Notes: a model not told the origin generated them from the sequence alone. A DNA stretch of 38,548 nucleotides from Ferrovibrio sp. (GCF_025869515.1 NZ_JAOZVR010000106.1:1-38548), one strand, 5' to 3'. Counted from the first letter of the stretch, positions 1-9,171 are shown. A program made the numbers and translations.

Positions 1-10
1 GGTAGTTCAG

Positions 11-41
11 GAAAGGGCCGGGTGACCGGCCCTTTCTTTTT
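11..41 (+). terminator. Rho-independent terminator of a plus-strand gene left of the window
   Basis: An 11-bp perfect stem (GAAAGGGCCGG at 11-21 with CCGGCCCTTTC at 26-36), a 4-base loop GTGA and a run of five T (37-41) on the plus strand form a classic intrinsic terminator. The T run is on the plus strand, so it should end a convergent gene lying before the window. The stop codon of ubiB (minus strand) lies 4 bases further on, so the same hairpin may also help end the ubiE-ubiB transcript, although no T run follows in that direction. Confidence 0.85.
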
Positions 42-44
42 CGC

Positions 45-1607
45 TTACACGAACAGGGCCAAAGCCAATAACAGGGCCACGGCCCAAAGCGCCCAGAGCA
101 GCGGCCGCCGCCGGCGGGCATTGGCCAGCGCCTGGGTTTCGGCCAGCGCGGCAATGCTGGCCGGACTGAGCTGCAGGCCTTCCGCCCTTGTCGTTTCTGC
201 CAGGGCTTCGAGATCGCGCGCCACCTGCGGCAGTTTGCGGGCGAAATCGACCAGGCTGCCGGCCGTTTCTTTTAAATAGGCTTCCGGACCCATATGCTCG
301 CGGGCCCAGGCCTCGATCACCGGGCGGGCCGCATTCCAGAAATTGATCTCCGGATCCAGGCTGCGCGCCACGCCTTCCACCGTCACCATGGTTTTCTGCA
401 GCAGCAGCAGATGGGTCTGGGTCTGCATGCCGAAGGTTTCGGTGATCTGGAACAGCTGTGCCAGCAGACGGCCGACCGAGATTTCCGCCACTGGCCGGTC
501 CAGGATCGGTTCGCCGATCGAGCGGCAGGCCTGGGCAAAGGCATCGACCGAGCGGTCGGCCGGCACGTAACCGGCCTCGAAATGCACTTCGGCGGCGCGG
601 CGCCAGTTGCCGGTCAGGAAGGCGCCCAGCATTTCTGCCATGAAGCGGCGGGTTTTCAGATCGAGCCGGCCCATGATGCCGAAATCGACCAGTTCCAGCC
701 GGCCATCGGATGCCACGAACAGATTGCCGTGATGCATATCGGCGTGGAAGTAGCCGTCCCGCAGGGCCTGTTTGAGGAAGACCCGGATCACACGGTCGGC
801 CAGCACCTTCACATCGATGCCGGCGGCAATCAGCGCCTCACGATCCTCGATGGCAATGCCGCTGATGCGATGCACGGTCATCACGCGACGTGCGGTGCGC
901 TGCCAGTCGATCGCCGGCACGATGACATCGGCGTCGTCCGTAAAGTTGTCGCGCAGCTCGGATGCCGCCGCCGCTTCCAGCCGCAGGTCGAGTTCGATTG
1001 CCACCCAGTCATGCAGGGCTGCCACCACATCGCGCGGCCGCAGCCGGGCCATGCCGGCCAGGTGGCGCTCGGCCGCTTCGGCTAGCCAGGCGAACAGGGC
1101 GAGATCGCGGGCGAAGGCGGCTTCCACGCCGGGCCGCAAGATCTTTACGGCAACCGGTAGGCCGTCGCGGGTCTGTGCAAAATGCACCTGCGCGACGCTG
1201 GCGGCGGCAACCGGTGCGTCTTCAAAGGCCGCGAACAGGCTCTCCAGCGGGGCTCCAAGTTCGGTTTCGATGGCCTGTTTCGCCGCCGGCCAGGGGAAGG
1301 GCGGCAGCTTGTCGCGCAGGCGGCCGAGATCTTCGGCGATCGCGGCGCCGACAAGATCCGGCCGTACCGACAGAACCTGGCCCAGCTTGATAAAGCTAGG
1401 ACCCAGATCGGCCAGCGCTGCCGCCAGGCGTTCGCCGTCGCGTAAGTTCGGCTGGCGCCGCCCGAACAGGGTCTGGAACAGGCCGAGTGCACGGCGGCTG
1501 AGTGCGGTGCCAATCGGCGCGTCCTTCAGCAGGAACAGCGCATCGTGGCGCGCGAAGCAGCGGCCAATGGCGAACAGGCGGAGCAGATGACGCAGATCGG
1601 TCAGCAC
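45..1607 (-). CDS. ubiB: Ubiquinone biosynthesis accessory kinase-like protein UbiB
   Basis: UbiB is an atypical ABC1/ADCK-type kinase or ATPase needed for ubiquinone synthesis, probably to extract or hand over hydrophobic precursors at the inner membrane. Family marks are visible: a KxGQ region (FIKLGQVLSVRPDL), an alanine-rich loop in place of a normal glycine loop (VAAASVAQVH), an AVK lysine (VAVKILRPG), HADMHHGNLF for the catalytic loop, and LVDFGIMGRL for the metal-binding DFG. The C-terminus is a basic stretch followed by a hydrophobic segment that should anchor it in the membrane. It follows ubiE on the same strand. The only upstream ATG (1685) would overlap ubiE by 62 bases, so I prefer the GTG at 1607, giving about 520 residues; no strong ribosome binding site decides this. 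A CTG start at 1616 is also possible. Confidence 0.9.
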   Translation of the reverse strand: MLTDLRHLLRLFAIGRCFARHDALFLLKDAPIGTALSRRALGLFQTLFGRRQPNLRDGERLAAALADLGPSFIKLGQVLSVRPDLVGAAIAEDLGRLRDKLPPFPWPAAKQAIETELGAPLESLFAAFEDAPVAAASVAQVHFAQTRDGLPVAVKILRPGVEAAFARDLALFAWLAEAAERHLAGMARLRPRDVVAALHDWVAIELDLRLEAAAASELRDNFTDDADVIVPAIDWQRTARRVMTVHRISGIAIEDREALIAAGIDVKVLADRVIRVFLKQALRDGYFHADMHHGNLFVASDGRLELVDFGIMGRLDLKTRRFMAEMLGAFLTGNWRRAAEVHFEAGYVPADRSVDAFAQACRSIGEPILDRPVAEISVGRLLAQLFQITETFGMQTQTHLLLLQKTMVTVEGVARSLDPEINFWNAARPVIEAWAREHMGPEAYLKETAGSLVDFARKLPQVARDLEALAETTRAEGLQLSPASIAALAETQALANARRRRPLLWALWAVALLLALALFV

Positions 1608-1623
1608 GTCAGTCAGTACCGGG

Positions 1624-2397
1624 TCAGATACGGCGGGCTGAATGCATGGCGGCGATGCCGCCGGTGAGATCGCGCACCGCCACATTGCGGAAGCCGGCGG
1701 CCTCGATCATGGCGGCGAAGCGTTCCTGGCTGGGGAAGCGGCGGATGCTCTCGACCAGGTAGCGGTAGGAATCGGCATCATCGGCGACAATGCCACCGAG
1801 TTTCGGCAGCAGGTTGAAGCTGTAGATATCGTAGACCTTGGCCAGCGCGGGGTTGCGTACGGTGGAAAATTCCAGGCAGAGGAACCGTCCGCCGGGCTTC
1901 AGGACGCGATACGCCTCAGCCAGCGCCGCCTCGATATGGGTGACGTTGCGGATGCCAAAGGCGATGGTATAGGCATCCACCGAGCGGTCGGGCAGGGCGA
2001 GTTTTTCGGCATCCATGCAGGTCCAGGTCAGGCGGCCGAGGCGCGCCTGGTCGATGGCACGGTTGCGGCCCTGCTCAAGCATGGACGCGTTGATATCGGC
2101 CACGATCACTTTCGACTGCGGCGCGCGGTCGAGGATGCGGAAGGCGATATCGCCGGTGCCGCCGGCCACATCCAGTACCGTGATGGCGCCATGCGGATTG
2201 AGCCAGTCGATCATGGCGGCTTTCCACAGCCGGTGCACGCCGCCCGACATCAGGTCGTTCATCACGTCGTAGCGGCTGGCGACCGAATCGAACACCCCGC
2301 GCACCAGGCGCGCCTTATCGCCTTCCGGCACGCTGCGGAAGCCGAAATGGGTCTCGTTTCCCGGATTGCTGTCCTGGGTCGGGTCCGGCTGGCTCAT
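1624..2397 (-). CDS. ubiE: Demethylmenaquinone/2-methoxy-polyprenyl-benzoquinol methyltransferase UbiE
   Basis: UbiE uses S-adenosylmethionine for the C-methylation step of ubiquinone (and, where present, menaquinone) synthesis. The 257-residue product has the Ubie/COQ5 signatures: [18 protein letters not shown] near the N-terminus, SAM motif [31 protein letters not shown] in the middle, and [14 protein letters not shown]. The ATG at 2397 gives the usual family length; the open frame continues much further upstream but has no family similarity there and crosses mutM. The gene ends 16 bases before the chosen ubiB start, so ubiE-ubiB is an operon. It is divergent from mutM with a 60-base gap that must contain both promoters. 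Confidence 0.95.
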   Translation of the reverse strand: MSQPDPTQDSNPGNETHFGFRSVPEGDKARLVRGVFDSVASRYDVMNDLMSGGVHRLWKAAMIDWLNPHGAITVLDVAGGTGDIAFRILDRAPQSKVIVADINASMLEQGRNRAIDQARLGRLTWTCMDAEKLALPDRSVDAYTIAFGIRNVTHIEAALAEAYRVLKPGGRFLCLEFSTVRNPALAKVYDIYSFNLLPKLGGIVADDADSYRYLVESIRRFPSQERFAAMIEAAGFRNVAVRDLTGGIAAMHSARRI

Positions 2398-2457
2398 GGC
2401 GGCAGACCATAGCCGAAATGGGCCCGGAACGGTATAGAGACAGCCCAGAGGATCGTC

Positions 2458-3282
2458 ATGCCTGAATTGCCCGAAGTGGAAACCACCCGCCGGGGATTGG
2501 CCCTGAAACTGGAGGGCCGGCGCATCACCCGCATTGAGGCGCGCCGCCCCGATCTGCGGTTTCCGTTGCCGAAGAATTTCGCCAAATCCATCCAGGGCCG
2601 CCGGGTCGAGGCGCTCGAGCGCCGGGCCAAATACATTCTCATACGGCTTGAGGGCGATCTGGTCTGGCTGATCCATCTTGGCATGTCGGGCCGCATGGTG
2701 ATCCGGGCCGGCTGGCCCAACGATATCGGCCCGCATGATCACGTGATCTTCGCCACCGAGGACGGCGCGGCGGTCACCTTCAACGATGCGCGCCGCTTCG
2801 GCATGATGGACCTGGTGCCGGCGGCGAAGCTGAGCCAGCACCGCCTGCTGGCCGGGATCGGGCCTGAGCCGCTGGACGATGCTTTCACGGCCGCTGTGCT
2901 GCTGGATGCCTTCAGGGGTAAGAAAGCCCCGATGAAGGCAGCCCTGCTCGACCAGACCGTGGTGGCCGGCCTGGGCAATATTTACGTCTGCGAGGCGCTG
3001 TTCCGCGCCGGTATTCATCCGGAAAAACTCGCCGGCAGCGTGAAGGCGGAAAAACTGGAAAAACTGGTGCCGGCGATCAAGGCCGTACTGGCTGAGGCGG
3101 TGGAGGCCGGCGGCTCGTCTTTGCGCGATTACGTGCAGTCGGATGGTGAACTGGGCTATTTCCAGACCCGGTTCCGCGTCTATGACCGCGAGGGCCAAGC
3201 CTGCGTCACCTGCCAGGGCAAGGTGCAGCGAATCGTGCAGTCCGGGCGGTCGACCTTCTTCTGCAAACGCTGCCAGAAGTAG
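2458..3282 (+). CDS. mutM: Formamidopyrimidine-DNA glycosylase (Fpg)
   Basis: This bifunctional base-excision repair enzyme removes 8-oxoguanine and formamidopyrimidines and cuts the strand at the abasic site. The 274 residues match the family length. The N-terminus PELPEVE carries the catalytic proline (after Met removal) and glutamate; the conserved lysine is at about residue 58 (RRAKYILI); HLGMSGRM follows; [18 protein letters not shown] is the helix-two-turn-helix; and the C-terminus is a zinc finger with two Cys pairs (CVTC and CKRC) around QSGRSTFFC. The start ATG has a GAGGA ribosome binding site. It is divergent from ubiE, a common order in alphaproteobacteria. Confidence 0.96.
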   Translation: MPELPEVETTRRGLALKLEGRRITRIEARRPDLRFPLPKNFAKSIQGRRVEALERRAKYILIRLEGDLVWLIHLGMSGRMVIRAGWPNDIGPHDHVIFATEDGAAVTFNDARRFGMMDLVPAAKLSQHRLLAGIGPEPLDDAFTAAVLLDAFRGKKAPMKAALLDQTVVAGLGNIYVCEALFRAGIHPEKLAGSVKAEKLEKLVPAIKAVLAEAVEAGGSSLRDYVQSDGELGYFQTRFRVYDREGQACVTCQGKVQRIVQSGRSTFFCKRCQK

Positions 3283-3340
3283 CGAATCCGGCCCCCGCCA
3301 AGGCTTCCAAAAACCGCCTCGACCTGCCAAATTCCCGGCC

Positions 3341-3793
3341 ATGTTCCGCCATGGCTGGAGGCTCCTCCCGGTCCCGGCGCTAGCTGCACTTTTCGTCCTT
3401 GCCACACCCCTCATGGGCGGTGTCGTCATCGGCGGTCTGGCGCTGGCGGGGATTCGTGTAAGCCTCTCAGAGGCCCTGATCCCGGGTGCGCGGGCGGCAG
3501 CCGGTTTCCTGTCCATTGCAGAAGACGTGCCCCTGATGCCGGGCCTGGCCGAAAACGCCGATGCCGCAGCGGTCTTCGACAAACCGTCCGGCAGGATCGC
3601 CAATGCCGAGGCGAAGGGGGCAGTCACGGCTGCGGCCGTGCGCAAGTTCTATTCCACTACCCTGCCGCAGCTTGGCTGGCAGGCGCTCGGCACGGAACAG
3701 TATCGCCGCGAGCGTGAGCGCCTGCGCTTCAGCTTCGCCGGTCGCGACGGCGCACTGACCGTGCGCTTCGAGCTGCTGCCCGATCAGCAATAA
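3341..3793 (+). CDS. Small membrane-anchored hypothetical protein
   Basis: The family is not recognised. The ATG at 3341 gives 150 residues beginning with a short basic stretch and one or two hydrophobic segments (about residues 8-45, [13 protein letters not shown] and [13 protein letters not shown]), so it is probably anchored in the inner membrane or exported. The rest is a soluble domain of about 100 residues containing [20 protein letters not shown] and ending RFELLPDQQ; the FYxxxLPxLGW pattern resembles small periplasmic proteins found beside mutM or enoyl-CoA hydratase genes in this class (from memory). It starts 58 bases after mutM and ends 39 bases before the hydratase, so it may be co-transcribed. 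The open frame extends upstream into mutM, but no start there has a good ribosome binding site. Confidence 0.7.
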   Translation: MFRHGWRLLPVPALAALFVLATPLMGGVVIGGLALAGIRVSLSEALIPGARAAAGFLSIAEDVPLMPGLAENADAAAVFDKPSGRIANAEAKGAVTAAAVRKFYSTTLPQLGWQALGTEQYRRERERLRFSFAGRDGALTVRFELLPDQQ

Positions 3794-3832
3794 CCCGGCA
3801 GCAATAACTTCAGAAAACCAGAGGAAACAGTC

Positions 3833-4609
3833 ATGGCTTACGAGAACATCCTGGTGGAGACGCGCGGCCAGATCGGCCTGATCACGCTGAACCGGCCCAA
3901 GGCGCTGAATGCCCTCAATGCCGCGCTGATGCAGGAGCTGACGCGCGCCCTGGATGCTTTTGAAGCGGACGATGCCATTGGCTGCATGATCATCACCGGC
4001 TCGGAGAAGGCCTTTGCCGCCGGCGCCGATATCAAGGAGATGCAGTCCAAGACCTATATGGATGTCTACAAGGAAGACTTCATCACCCGCGACTGGGAGC
4101 GTGCCGCACGCTGCCGCAAGCCGGTGATCGCCGCGGTGGCCGGCTATGCGCTGGGTGGTGGCTGCGAGCTGGCGATGATGTGCGATTTCATCATTGCCGC
4201 CGACACCGCGAAATTCGGCCAGCCGGAAATCAATCTGGGTACCATCCCCGGTGCCGGCGGCACCCAGCGCCTGACGCGCTTCATCGGCAAATCCAAGGCG
4301 ATGGAGATGTGCCTGACCGCCCGCATGATGGATGCCGAGGAGGCCGAGCGTTCGGGTCTGGTCAGCCGCGTGGTCCCGGCGGCCGAGCTGCTGAACGAAG
4401 CGATCAAGGCGGCTGAGAAAATCTGTGCGCTGTCGCGTCCGATCGTGATGATCGCCAAGGAATCGGTCAATCGGGCCTATGAAACGACCCTGACGGAAGG
4501 CATCCGCTTCGAACGCCGGGTCTTCCATTCCACCTTTGCCACCGAAGACCAGAAGGAAGGCATGAGTGCTTTTGCCGAGAAGCGCAAAGCCGATTTCAGG
4601 CATCGCTGA
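3833..4609 (+). CDS. Enoyl-CoA hydratase
   Basis: This is a crotonase-fold enzyme of 258 residues that probably adds water to 2-enoyl-CoA in beta-oxidation. Both catalytic glutamates of true enoyl-CoA hydratases are present: E112 (in [13 protein letters not shown]) and E132 (in [19 protein letters not shown]). The oxyanion-hole segment [11 protein letters not shown] is at about residues 60-70. The C-terminus [16 protein letters not shown] is typical. A ribosome binding site (AGAGGAAA) precedes the ATG. Substrate chain length cannot be read from the sequence. The next gene, hisZ, begins 17 bases downstream but belongs to a different pathway. Confidence 0.93.
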   Translation: MAYENILVETRGQIGLITLNRPKALNALNAALMQELTRALDAFEADDAIGCMIITGSEKAFAAGADIKEMQSKTYMDVYKEDFITRDWERAARCRKPVIAAVAGYALGGGCELAMMCDFIIAADTAKFGQPEINLGTIPGAGGTQRLTRFIGKSKAMEMCLTARMMDAEEAERSGLVSRVVPAAELLNEAIKAAEKICALSRPIVMIAKESVNRAYETTLTEGIRFERRVFHSTFATEDQKEGMSAFAEKRKADFRHR

Positions 4610-4625
4610 GCAGGACGCAGAAAAC

Positions 4626-5798
4626 ATGGCACCGCGCGGACGCACCCCTGCGAATGACAGCGACACCAGTGCAGCCGCCGGCCTGCTGCCGGCGGGTTTG
4701 CGCGACGTTTTGCCGCCGCGCGCCGAATGGGAGGCACAGGCCAGCGAGAAGCTGATTGCCAGTTTCGCAGCGCAGGGCTATGCGCGGGTCAAGCCGCCGC
4801 TGATCGAGTTCGAGGAAACCCTGCTGGCCGGTTCCGGGCAGGACCTTGCCGGCCAGATGTTCCGCGTCATGGACCCGGTGTCGCAGCGCATGATGGGGCT
4901 GCGCACCGATATCACCCTGCAGGTGGCGCGCATCGCCGCCAGCCGCATGAAGGATGCCGTCCGCCCGCTGCGGCTCGCCTATGCCGGCCAGGTGCTGCGC
5001 GTGCGCGGCAGCCAGCTGCGCCCCGAACGGCAATTCGCCCAAGCTGGTGTCGAGCTGATCGGTTCGGATGCGCTGGCCGCCGATGTCGAAGTCGCCGTGC
5101 TGGCGGCCGAAGCGGTGGCATCGCTCGACGTTTCCGGTCTCTCGCTCGATATCACCCAACCGCTGCTGGCGCCGGCGATCATCGAGGCGCATGGCCTGGA
5201 GCCGAAGCAGGCCCGCGCCGCGCGCCGCGCGCTGGATCGCAAGGATGCCGGCGAACTGAAGGATGTCGGTGGCGCTGCTGCGCCCACGTTGCTGAAACTG
5301 CTGCCGCTGACCGGGCCGGCCCCGGCTGCGCTGGACGGCCTGAAGAAACTGAAACTGCCGGCCGCCGCAGCGAAAATTGTCGCCGATCTCGACCGGCTGG
5401 TGGCCGAGGTCTCGGCGGCGGCGCCCGGCCTGCTGGTGACGCTGGATCCCAGTGAATTCCGTGGTTTCGAGTACCATACCGGCATTGCTTTCACCCTGTT
5501 TGCCCGCAATGTGCGGGGTGAACTGGGGCGCGGCGGCCGCTATGTCACGCCGGCCGGCGAACCTGCCACTGGTTTTACGCTTTATCTCGACAGCGTGATG
5601 CGCGCCCTGTCGCCGCAGCCGGTGCCGCAACTGGTTTATCTGCCGTATGGCACGCCGCGCGCCGCCGCCACCCGGCTGCGCAGCAGCGGCCACGCCACCT
5701 GGGCGGCGCTGGCCAGGGAAAGCGGCGAGATCGGCAAGGCGGCGAAAGCCGCCGGGTGCAGCCATTGGTGGGACGGAAAATCCGTCCAGCCCGTCTGA
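4626..5798 (+). CDS. hisZ: ATP phosphoribosyltransferase regulatory subunit HisZ
   Basis: HisZ is a histidyl-tRNA synthetase paralogue without charging activity; it pairs with the short form of HisG to make the first enzyme of histidine synthesis and confers feedback control. The 390-residue product begins with an LLPAGLRDVLPPRAEWE segment, followed by class II aaRS-like motifs (MGLRTDITLQVARIAASRM; LRLAYAGQVLRVRGSQLRPERQFAQAGVELIG) and a C-terminal FRGFEYHTGIAFTLFA / GELGRGGRY region. It lacks a tRNA anticodon-binding domain, which separates it from HisS. The chosen ATG at 4626 follows the hydratase stop. purA starts 26 bases after it, the usual hisZ-purA pairing of alphaproteobacteria. A short-form hisG should exist elsewhere in the genome. 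Confidence 0.92.
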   Translation: MAPRGRTPANDSDTSAAAGLLPAGLRDVLPPRAEWEAQASEKLIASFAAQGYARVKPPLIEFEETLLAGSGQDLAGQMFRVMDPVSQRMMGLRTDITLQVARIAASRMKDAVRPLRLAYAGQVLRVRGSQLRPERQFAQAGVELIGSDALAADVEVAVLAAEAVASLDVSGLSLDITQPLLAPAIIEAHGLEPKQARAARRALDRKDAGELKDVGGAAAPTLLKLLPLTGPAPAALDGLKKLKLPAAAAKIVADLDRLVAEVSAAAPGLLVTLDPSEFRGFEYHTGIAFTLFARNVRGELGRGGRYVTPAGEPATGFTLYLDSVMRALSPQPVPQLVYLPYGTPRAAATRLRSSGHATWAALARESGEIGKAAKAAGCSHWWDGKSVQPV

Positions 5799-5824
5799 AT
5801 TCTTTCGTCTGAAGGATCGTTGAT

Positions 5825-7120
5825 ATGAGCAATGTGGTGGTGGTCGGCGCCCAGTGGGGCGACGAGGGCAAAGGCAAGATCGTCGACTGGCTGTCCTTGC
5901 GCGCCGATGTGGTGGTGCGTTTCCAGGGCGGCCACAATGCCGGCCATACGCTGGTGATCGGCAACAATGTCTACAAGCTGTCGCTGCTGCCGTCGGGTAT
6001 CGTGCGCAGGAACAAGCTGGCCGTGATCGGCAATGGTGTGGTGGTCGATCCCTGGGCGCTGTTTGCCGAGATCGACAAGCTGCGTGGCCAGGGTGTCGAG
6101 ATCGGTGAGCATAACCTGAAGGTCGCCGACAATGCCGTGCTGATCCTGCCGCTGCACCGCGAGCTGGACGGGTTGCGTGAGGATGCCACTGATGGCGGCG
6201 TCAAGATCGGCACCACGCGACGTGGCATCGGCCCGGCCTACGAAGACAAGACCGGTCGCCGCGCCATCCGGGTCTGCGATCTGGCCGATGCCGAAACGCT
6301 GGGCCGCAAGGTCGACGGCCTGCTGTCGCATCACAATGCGCTGCGCCGCGGTTTCGGTGCCGAGCCGGTGGATCGTGCGGCGCTGCTCAAACTGCTGGCC
6401 GAGATCGCGCCGAAGATTCTGCCCTATGCCGCACCGGTCTGGCGCGACCTCGACGAGGCCCGCCGCGCCGGCAAGCGCATCCTGTTCGAGGGCGCGCAGG
6501 GCTCGCTGCTCGATGTCGATCACGGCACATACCCGTATGTCACCTCGTCCAACACCATGGCGGGTTCGGCTGCCGCCGGTTCCGGCCTCGGGCCGGGTTC
6601 GCTGGGCTATATCCTCGGTATCGTGAAGGCCTATACCACCCGGGTCGGCGAGGGGCCGTTCCCCACCGAACTGACCGACGAGATCGGCCAGTGGCTGGGC
6701 GAAAAAGGCCATGAATTCGGCGTGGTGACCGGGCGCAAGCGCCGCTGCGGCTGGTTCGATGCCGTGCTGGTGCGCCAGACCGTGAAACTGAACGGCATCC
6801 ATGGCATCGCGCTGACCAAGCTGGATGTGCTCGACGGCCTGAAGGAACTGAAAATCTGCGTCGGCTATGAGGTGAATGGCAAGACGCTGGATTATTTCCC
6901 GTCGGGCATGGGCGACCAGGCTGCCGCCCGGCCGGTCTACGAGACCCTGGAAGGCTGGAGCGAGACCACCCGGGGCGCCCGCAGCTGGGTCGACCTGCCG
7001 GCCACGGCGGTGAAATATGTCCGCCGGATCGAGGAGTTGATCGGCGCGCCGGTGGCGCTGCTCTCCACCTCGCCCGAGCGCGAGGACACCATCCTGATGA
7101 AGGATCCTTTCGAGGATTGA
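5825..7120 (+). CDS. purA: Adenylosuccinate synthetase
   Basis: PurA joins IMP and aspartate using GTP, the first step from IMP to AMP. The 431 residues match the bacterial length. Visible motifs are the N-terminal [13 protein letters not shown] phosphate loop with the catalytic aspartate, GGHNAGHTL with the catalytic histidine, [45 protein letters not shown], and [11 protein letters not shown] ribosome binding site (AAGGA) sits about 8 bases before the ATG. No clear intrinsic terminator follows the stop; the 135-base gap to the next gene holds a large inverted repeat instead. Confidence 0.97.
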   Translation: MSNVVVVGAQWGDEGKGKIVDWLSLRADVVVRFQGGHNAGHTLVIGNNVYKLSLLPSGIVRRNKLAVIGNGVVVDPWALFAEIDKLRGQGVEIGEHNLKVADNAVLILPLHRELDGLREDATDGGVKIGTTRRGIGPAYEDKTGRRAIRVCDLADAETLGRKVDGLLSHHNALRRGFGAEPVDRAALLKLLAEIAPKILPYAAPVWRDLDEARRAGKRILFEGAQGSLLDVDHGTYPYVTSSNTMAGSAAAGSGLGPGSLGYILGIVKAYTTRVGEGPFPTELTDEIGQWLGEKGHEFGVVTGRKRRCGWFDAVLVRQTVKLNGIHGIALTKLDVLDGLKELKICVGYEVNGKTLDYFPSGMGDQAAARPVYETLEGWSETTRGARSWVDLPATAVKYVRRIEELIGAPVALLSTSPEREDTILMKDPFED

Positions 7121-7148
7121 TCTGGCACGGATTAAACCCGTAGTAGCG

Positions 7149-7195
7149 GGCAGGTTACCGACTCTTAATGTCGCGTTATTGAGCCGTAACCTGCC
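7149..7195 (+). promoter_or_regulatory. 10-bp inverted repeat enclosing a CtrA-box-like and a GANTC site
   Basis: Perfect arms GGCAGGTTAC (7149-7158) and GTAACCTGCC (7186-7195) enclose GACTC (7160-7164, a GANTC site) and TTAA-N7-TTAT (7165-7179), one mismatch from the Caulobacter CtrA box TTAA-N7-TTAA. It lies 60-107 bases before the start of the GAF-like gene. It has no T run, so it looks more like an operator or promoter region than a terminator of purA. Binding of any regulator here is inference. Confidence 0.45.
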
Positions 7196-7255
7196 GCCAG
7201 CGCCGCCGCCGGGCGACACTGCGTCCATCGAGTTTCTCGGGCCCGGGAGGGGTTC

Positions 7256-7963
7256 ATGCTCAGGACGCAGGAAGCCGCATCATTCAATTTCGGCCATGAC
7301 GGGATGAGTACGCTGTGCGAGGCGATCTGCCTCGACGCCGTCGAGGTCGCCGCGGCCACCCGCGTCAGCATCTGGTTTTTCGACGACAGCGGCGACATGG
7401 TGTGCCAGCGCCTGCTCGATGCGCGCGATGGCCGCTTCCAGGAAGGTGCTGTCATTCCCCGTTCGGCCACCATCGCCTATCTCGAGGCCGCCTCCCGCGG
7501 CCTGGCCGCGATGCAGACCGAGAATGCCCCTGAACTGCCGTCCGACAATGCCGCGGCCCGCGATCAGGTGCAGGCCCGCATCGACCTGCTGCTGGTCGAT
7601 GCCAAGAATAATCCGGCGGCGATTTTCCGCTGCGAGCGCTGCGACACCGCCGAAGACTGGCGGCCGCGCGACATCACCGTGTTGCGCAACCTGGCGCAGA
7701 CCCTGGCGACCGCGATCCGGCGCCTGAGCCGGAATTATGCGGCCGCGCCCACCATTCCCGCGGTGCCCTCGATTGCCCTGTCGGCCATCGGCTCCACGCC
7801 GCAGAATCTGCACTGGCTGCGCTCGGGCAGCGAGCCGTCGATCTGGCTGCAATCGGTGGCGGCCGAAGCCGCTTTCGATGCGCTCGGCCTCGATGCGCCG
7901 GTGTCCGGCTTCGATCCGCTGAGCGATCCCTTCGCCGATCTGGACGAAGACGATATTTACTAA
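7256..7963 (+). CDS. GAF-like domain protein of unknown role
   Basis: The 235-residue product has a GAF-like N-terminal two thirds: a helix LCEAICLDAVEVAAATRVSIWFFDDSGDMVCQRLLDARDGRF, then ARIDLLLVDAKNNPAAIFRCERCDTAEDWRPRDITVLRNLAQTLATAIRRL, the strand-and-long-helix ending typical of GAF folds. The last 75 residues are low in recognisable features and end in an acidic tail (SDPFADLDEDDIY). No output domain, signal peptide or membrane segment is visible, so it may be a stand-alone sensor or a partner protein. The ATG is preceded by GGGAGGGG, a strong ribosome binding site. It stands alone between purA and the convergent rpoH; the upstream repeat with CtrA-like features hints at cell-cycle control. 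Confidence 0.75.
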   Translation: MLRTQEAASFNFGHDGMSTLCEAICLDAVEVAAATRVSIWFFDDSGDMVCQRLLDARDGRFQEGAVIPRSATIAYLEAASRGLAAMQTENAPELPSDNAAARDQVQARIDLLLVDAKNNPAAIFRCERCDTAEDWRPRDITVLRNLAQTLATAIRRLSRNYAAAPTIPAVPSIALSAIGSTPQNLHWLRSGSEPSIWLQSVAAEAAFDALGLDAPVSGFDPLSDPFADLDEDDIY

Positions 7964-7985
7964 GTGATCCGTCTCTACGCGAGAG

Positions 7986-8020
7986 CGCGGCTGCACCACA
8001 AGAATTGAGGTGCGGCCGCG
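7986..8020. terminator. Bidirectional hairpin between the GAF-like gene and rpoH
   Basis: CGCGGCTGCACC (7986-7997) pairs with GGTGCGGCCGCG (8009-8020), 12 bp with one G-T pair, around an 11-base loop. It lies in the 62-base gap between two convergent stop codons. The T content after the stem is low in both directions (TTCATTT on the plus side), so it would be a weak or Rho-assisted terminator. Confidence 0.55.
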
Positions 8021-8025
8021 TTCAT

Positions 8026-8958
8026 TTACGCTGGCAGCTGGCCTTCGATCTGGCCGATGCCGGCGTGAGTGCTGATGCCCTGTTCCAAGGCGGCATTGCG
8101 CACGGCCTTCTGCAGTTTCTCGAAAGCGCGCACCTCGATCTGACGCACACGTTCGCGGCTGATGCCATATCGCGCCGAAAGATCTTCCAGCGTGGTCGGC
8201 TCCTCGGTCAGGCGCCGCTGCATCAGGATGTCGCGCTCGCGCTCGTTCAGATCCTTCATGGCATTGGCCAGCAACTGCTTGCGGCTGTCGAATTCATCGC
8301 CTTCGACCAGGCGGGCTTCCTGGTTCGGCGTTTCATCCACCAGCCAGTCCTGCCATTCGCTGCTGCCCTCTTCGTCGCCGCGCAGCGGCGCGTTCAGCGA
8401 ATGGTCGGGCGCCGCCAGGCGGCGGTCCATGGTGATGACTTCATCCTTGGAGACGGCAAGCTGGGTGGCGATCTTTTCCACCTGCTCCGGGGTCAGCTGG
8501 CCGCCATCGATCGCCTTCATCTGGCCGCGCAGGCGGCGCAGGTTGAAGAACAGTTTTTTCTGGGCTGCCGTGGTGCCGATCTTCACCAGCGACCATGACC
8601 GCAGGATATATTCCTGGATCGAGGCGCGGATCCACCACATCGCATAGGTCGAGAGGCGAAAGCCCTTGTCGGGATCGAATCGCTTGACCGCCTGCATCAT
8701 GCCGACATTGCCTTCGGAGATCAGTTCGCCGACCGGCAGGCCGTAGCCGCGATAGCCCATGGCGATCTTGGCCACCAGGCGCAGGTGGCTGGTTACCAGC
8801 TTATGCGCCGCGTCCACATCGCCATGGTCGCGCCAGGCCTTGGCCAGCATGAACTCTTCCTGCGGCTCCAGCATCGGGAAGCGGCGGATATCGGACAGGT
8901 AACGGGAAAGGCCACCCTCAATGGAGGACAGCGCGGGCAGGCTGGTAGTGGTCGACAT
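8026..8958 (-). CDS. rpoH: Heat-shock sigma factor RpoH (sigma-32)
   Basis: RpoH directs RNA polymerase to heat-shock promoters. The 310-residue product has sigma regions 1.2/2 (LRLVAKIAMGYRGYGLPVGELISEGNVGMMQAVKRFDPDKGFRLSTYAMWWIRASIQEYI split over residues 60-117), the RpoH box QKKLFFNLR at 133-141, which separates RpoH from other sigma-70 proteins, and a region 4 helix-turn-helix (TLEDLSARYGISRERVRQIE). I chose the ATG at 8958 because GGGGGAG lies at the right distance before it; an ATG at 9027 in frame would add a proline-rich 23-residue extension without a ribosome binding site. It follows rluD with a 213-base gap, which should hold its promoter. Alphaproteobacteria often carry more than one RpoH; whether this is RpoH1 or RpoH2 is not decided. 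Confidence 0.94.
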   Translation of the reverse strand: MSTTTSLPALSSIEGGLSRYLSDIRRFPMLEPQEEFMLAKAWRDHGDVDAAHKLVTSHLRLVAKIAMGYRGYGLPVGELISEGNVGMMQAVKRFDPDKGFRLSTYAMWWIRASIQEYILRSWSLVKIGTTAAQKKLFFNLRRLRGQMKAIDGGQLTPEQVEKIATQLAVSKDEVITMDRRLAAPDHSLNAPLRGDEEGSSEWQDWLVDETPNQEARLVEGDEFDSRKQLLANAMKDLNERERDILMQRRLTEEPTTLEDLSARYGISRERVRQIEVRAFEKLQKAVRNAALEQGISTHAGIGQIEGQLPA

Positions 8959-8968
8959 CGAAGAAACT

Positions 8969-8989
8969 CCCCCGGCCGGACCGCGGGGG
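8969..8989 (-). promoter_or_regulatory. Hairpin sequestering the rpoH ribosome binding site
   Basis: On the minus strand CCCCCG (8989-8984) can pair with CGGGGG (8974-8969), and the second arm is the rpoH Shine-Dalgarno sequence itself, with a 9-base loop. Such pairing would hide the ribosome binding site. The role as a control element is inferred; the stem is entirely G-C and may be too stable for simple temperature sensing. Confidence 0.4.
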
Positions 8990-9171
8990 CCCGGCGCTGG
9001 TTCAGATTTGGGTGCTCTGTCGTTCATTTGCAACGAGCAAAGCGGCCAAATACGGCGGAAGTGCGACGGTCTCGCCGGACTGTGCTGGCCGTCACAGGCC
9101 GCGAAATTACCAGAAAATCGGGAAAACCATTTGATATCAATCAACTGGCTTTCTGGCAGGCGGCGGCCGTC

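Noticed and set aside
1624..3645. Long open frame on the minus strand continuing upstream of ubiE through mutM
   Set aside because: Only the part from 2397 has UbiE features; the upstream part is antisense to mutM and is explained by few stop codons in GC-rich DNA.
5636..7228. About 530-codon open frame antisense to purA
   Set aside because: purA has full family motifs on the plus strand; the antisense frame is His/Gln-rich nonsense of the kind GC-rich coding DNA produces.
7121..7255. Intrinsic terminator of purA
   Set aside because: The inverted repeat there has long spacing (27 bases) and no T run, so it is listed as regulatory.
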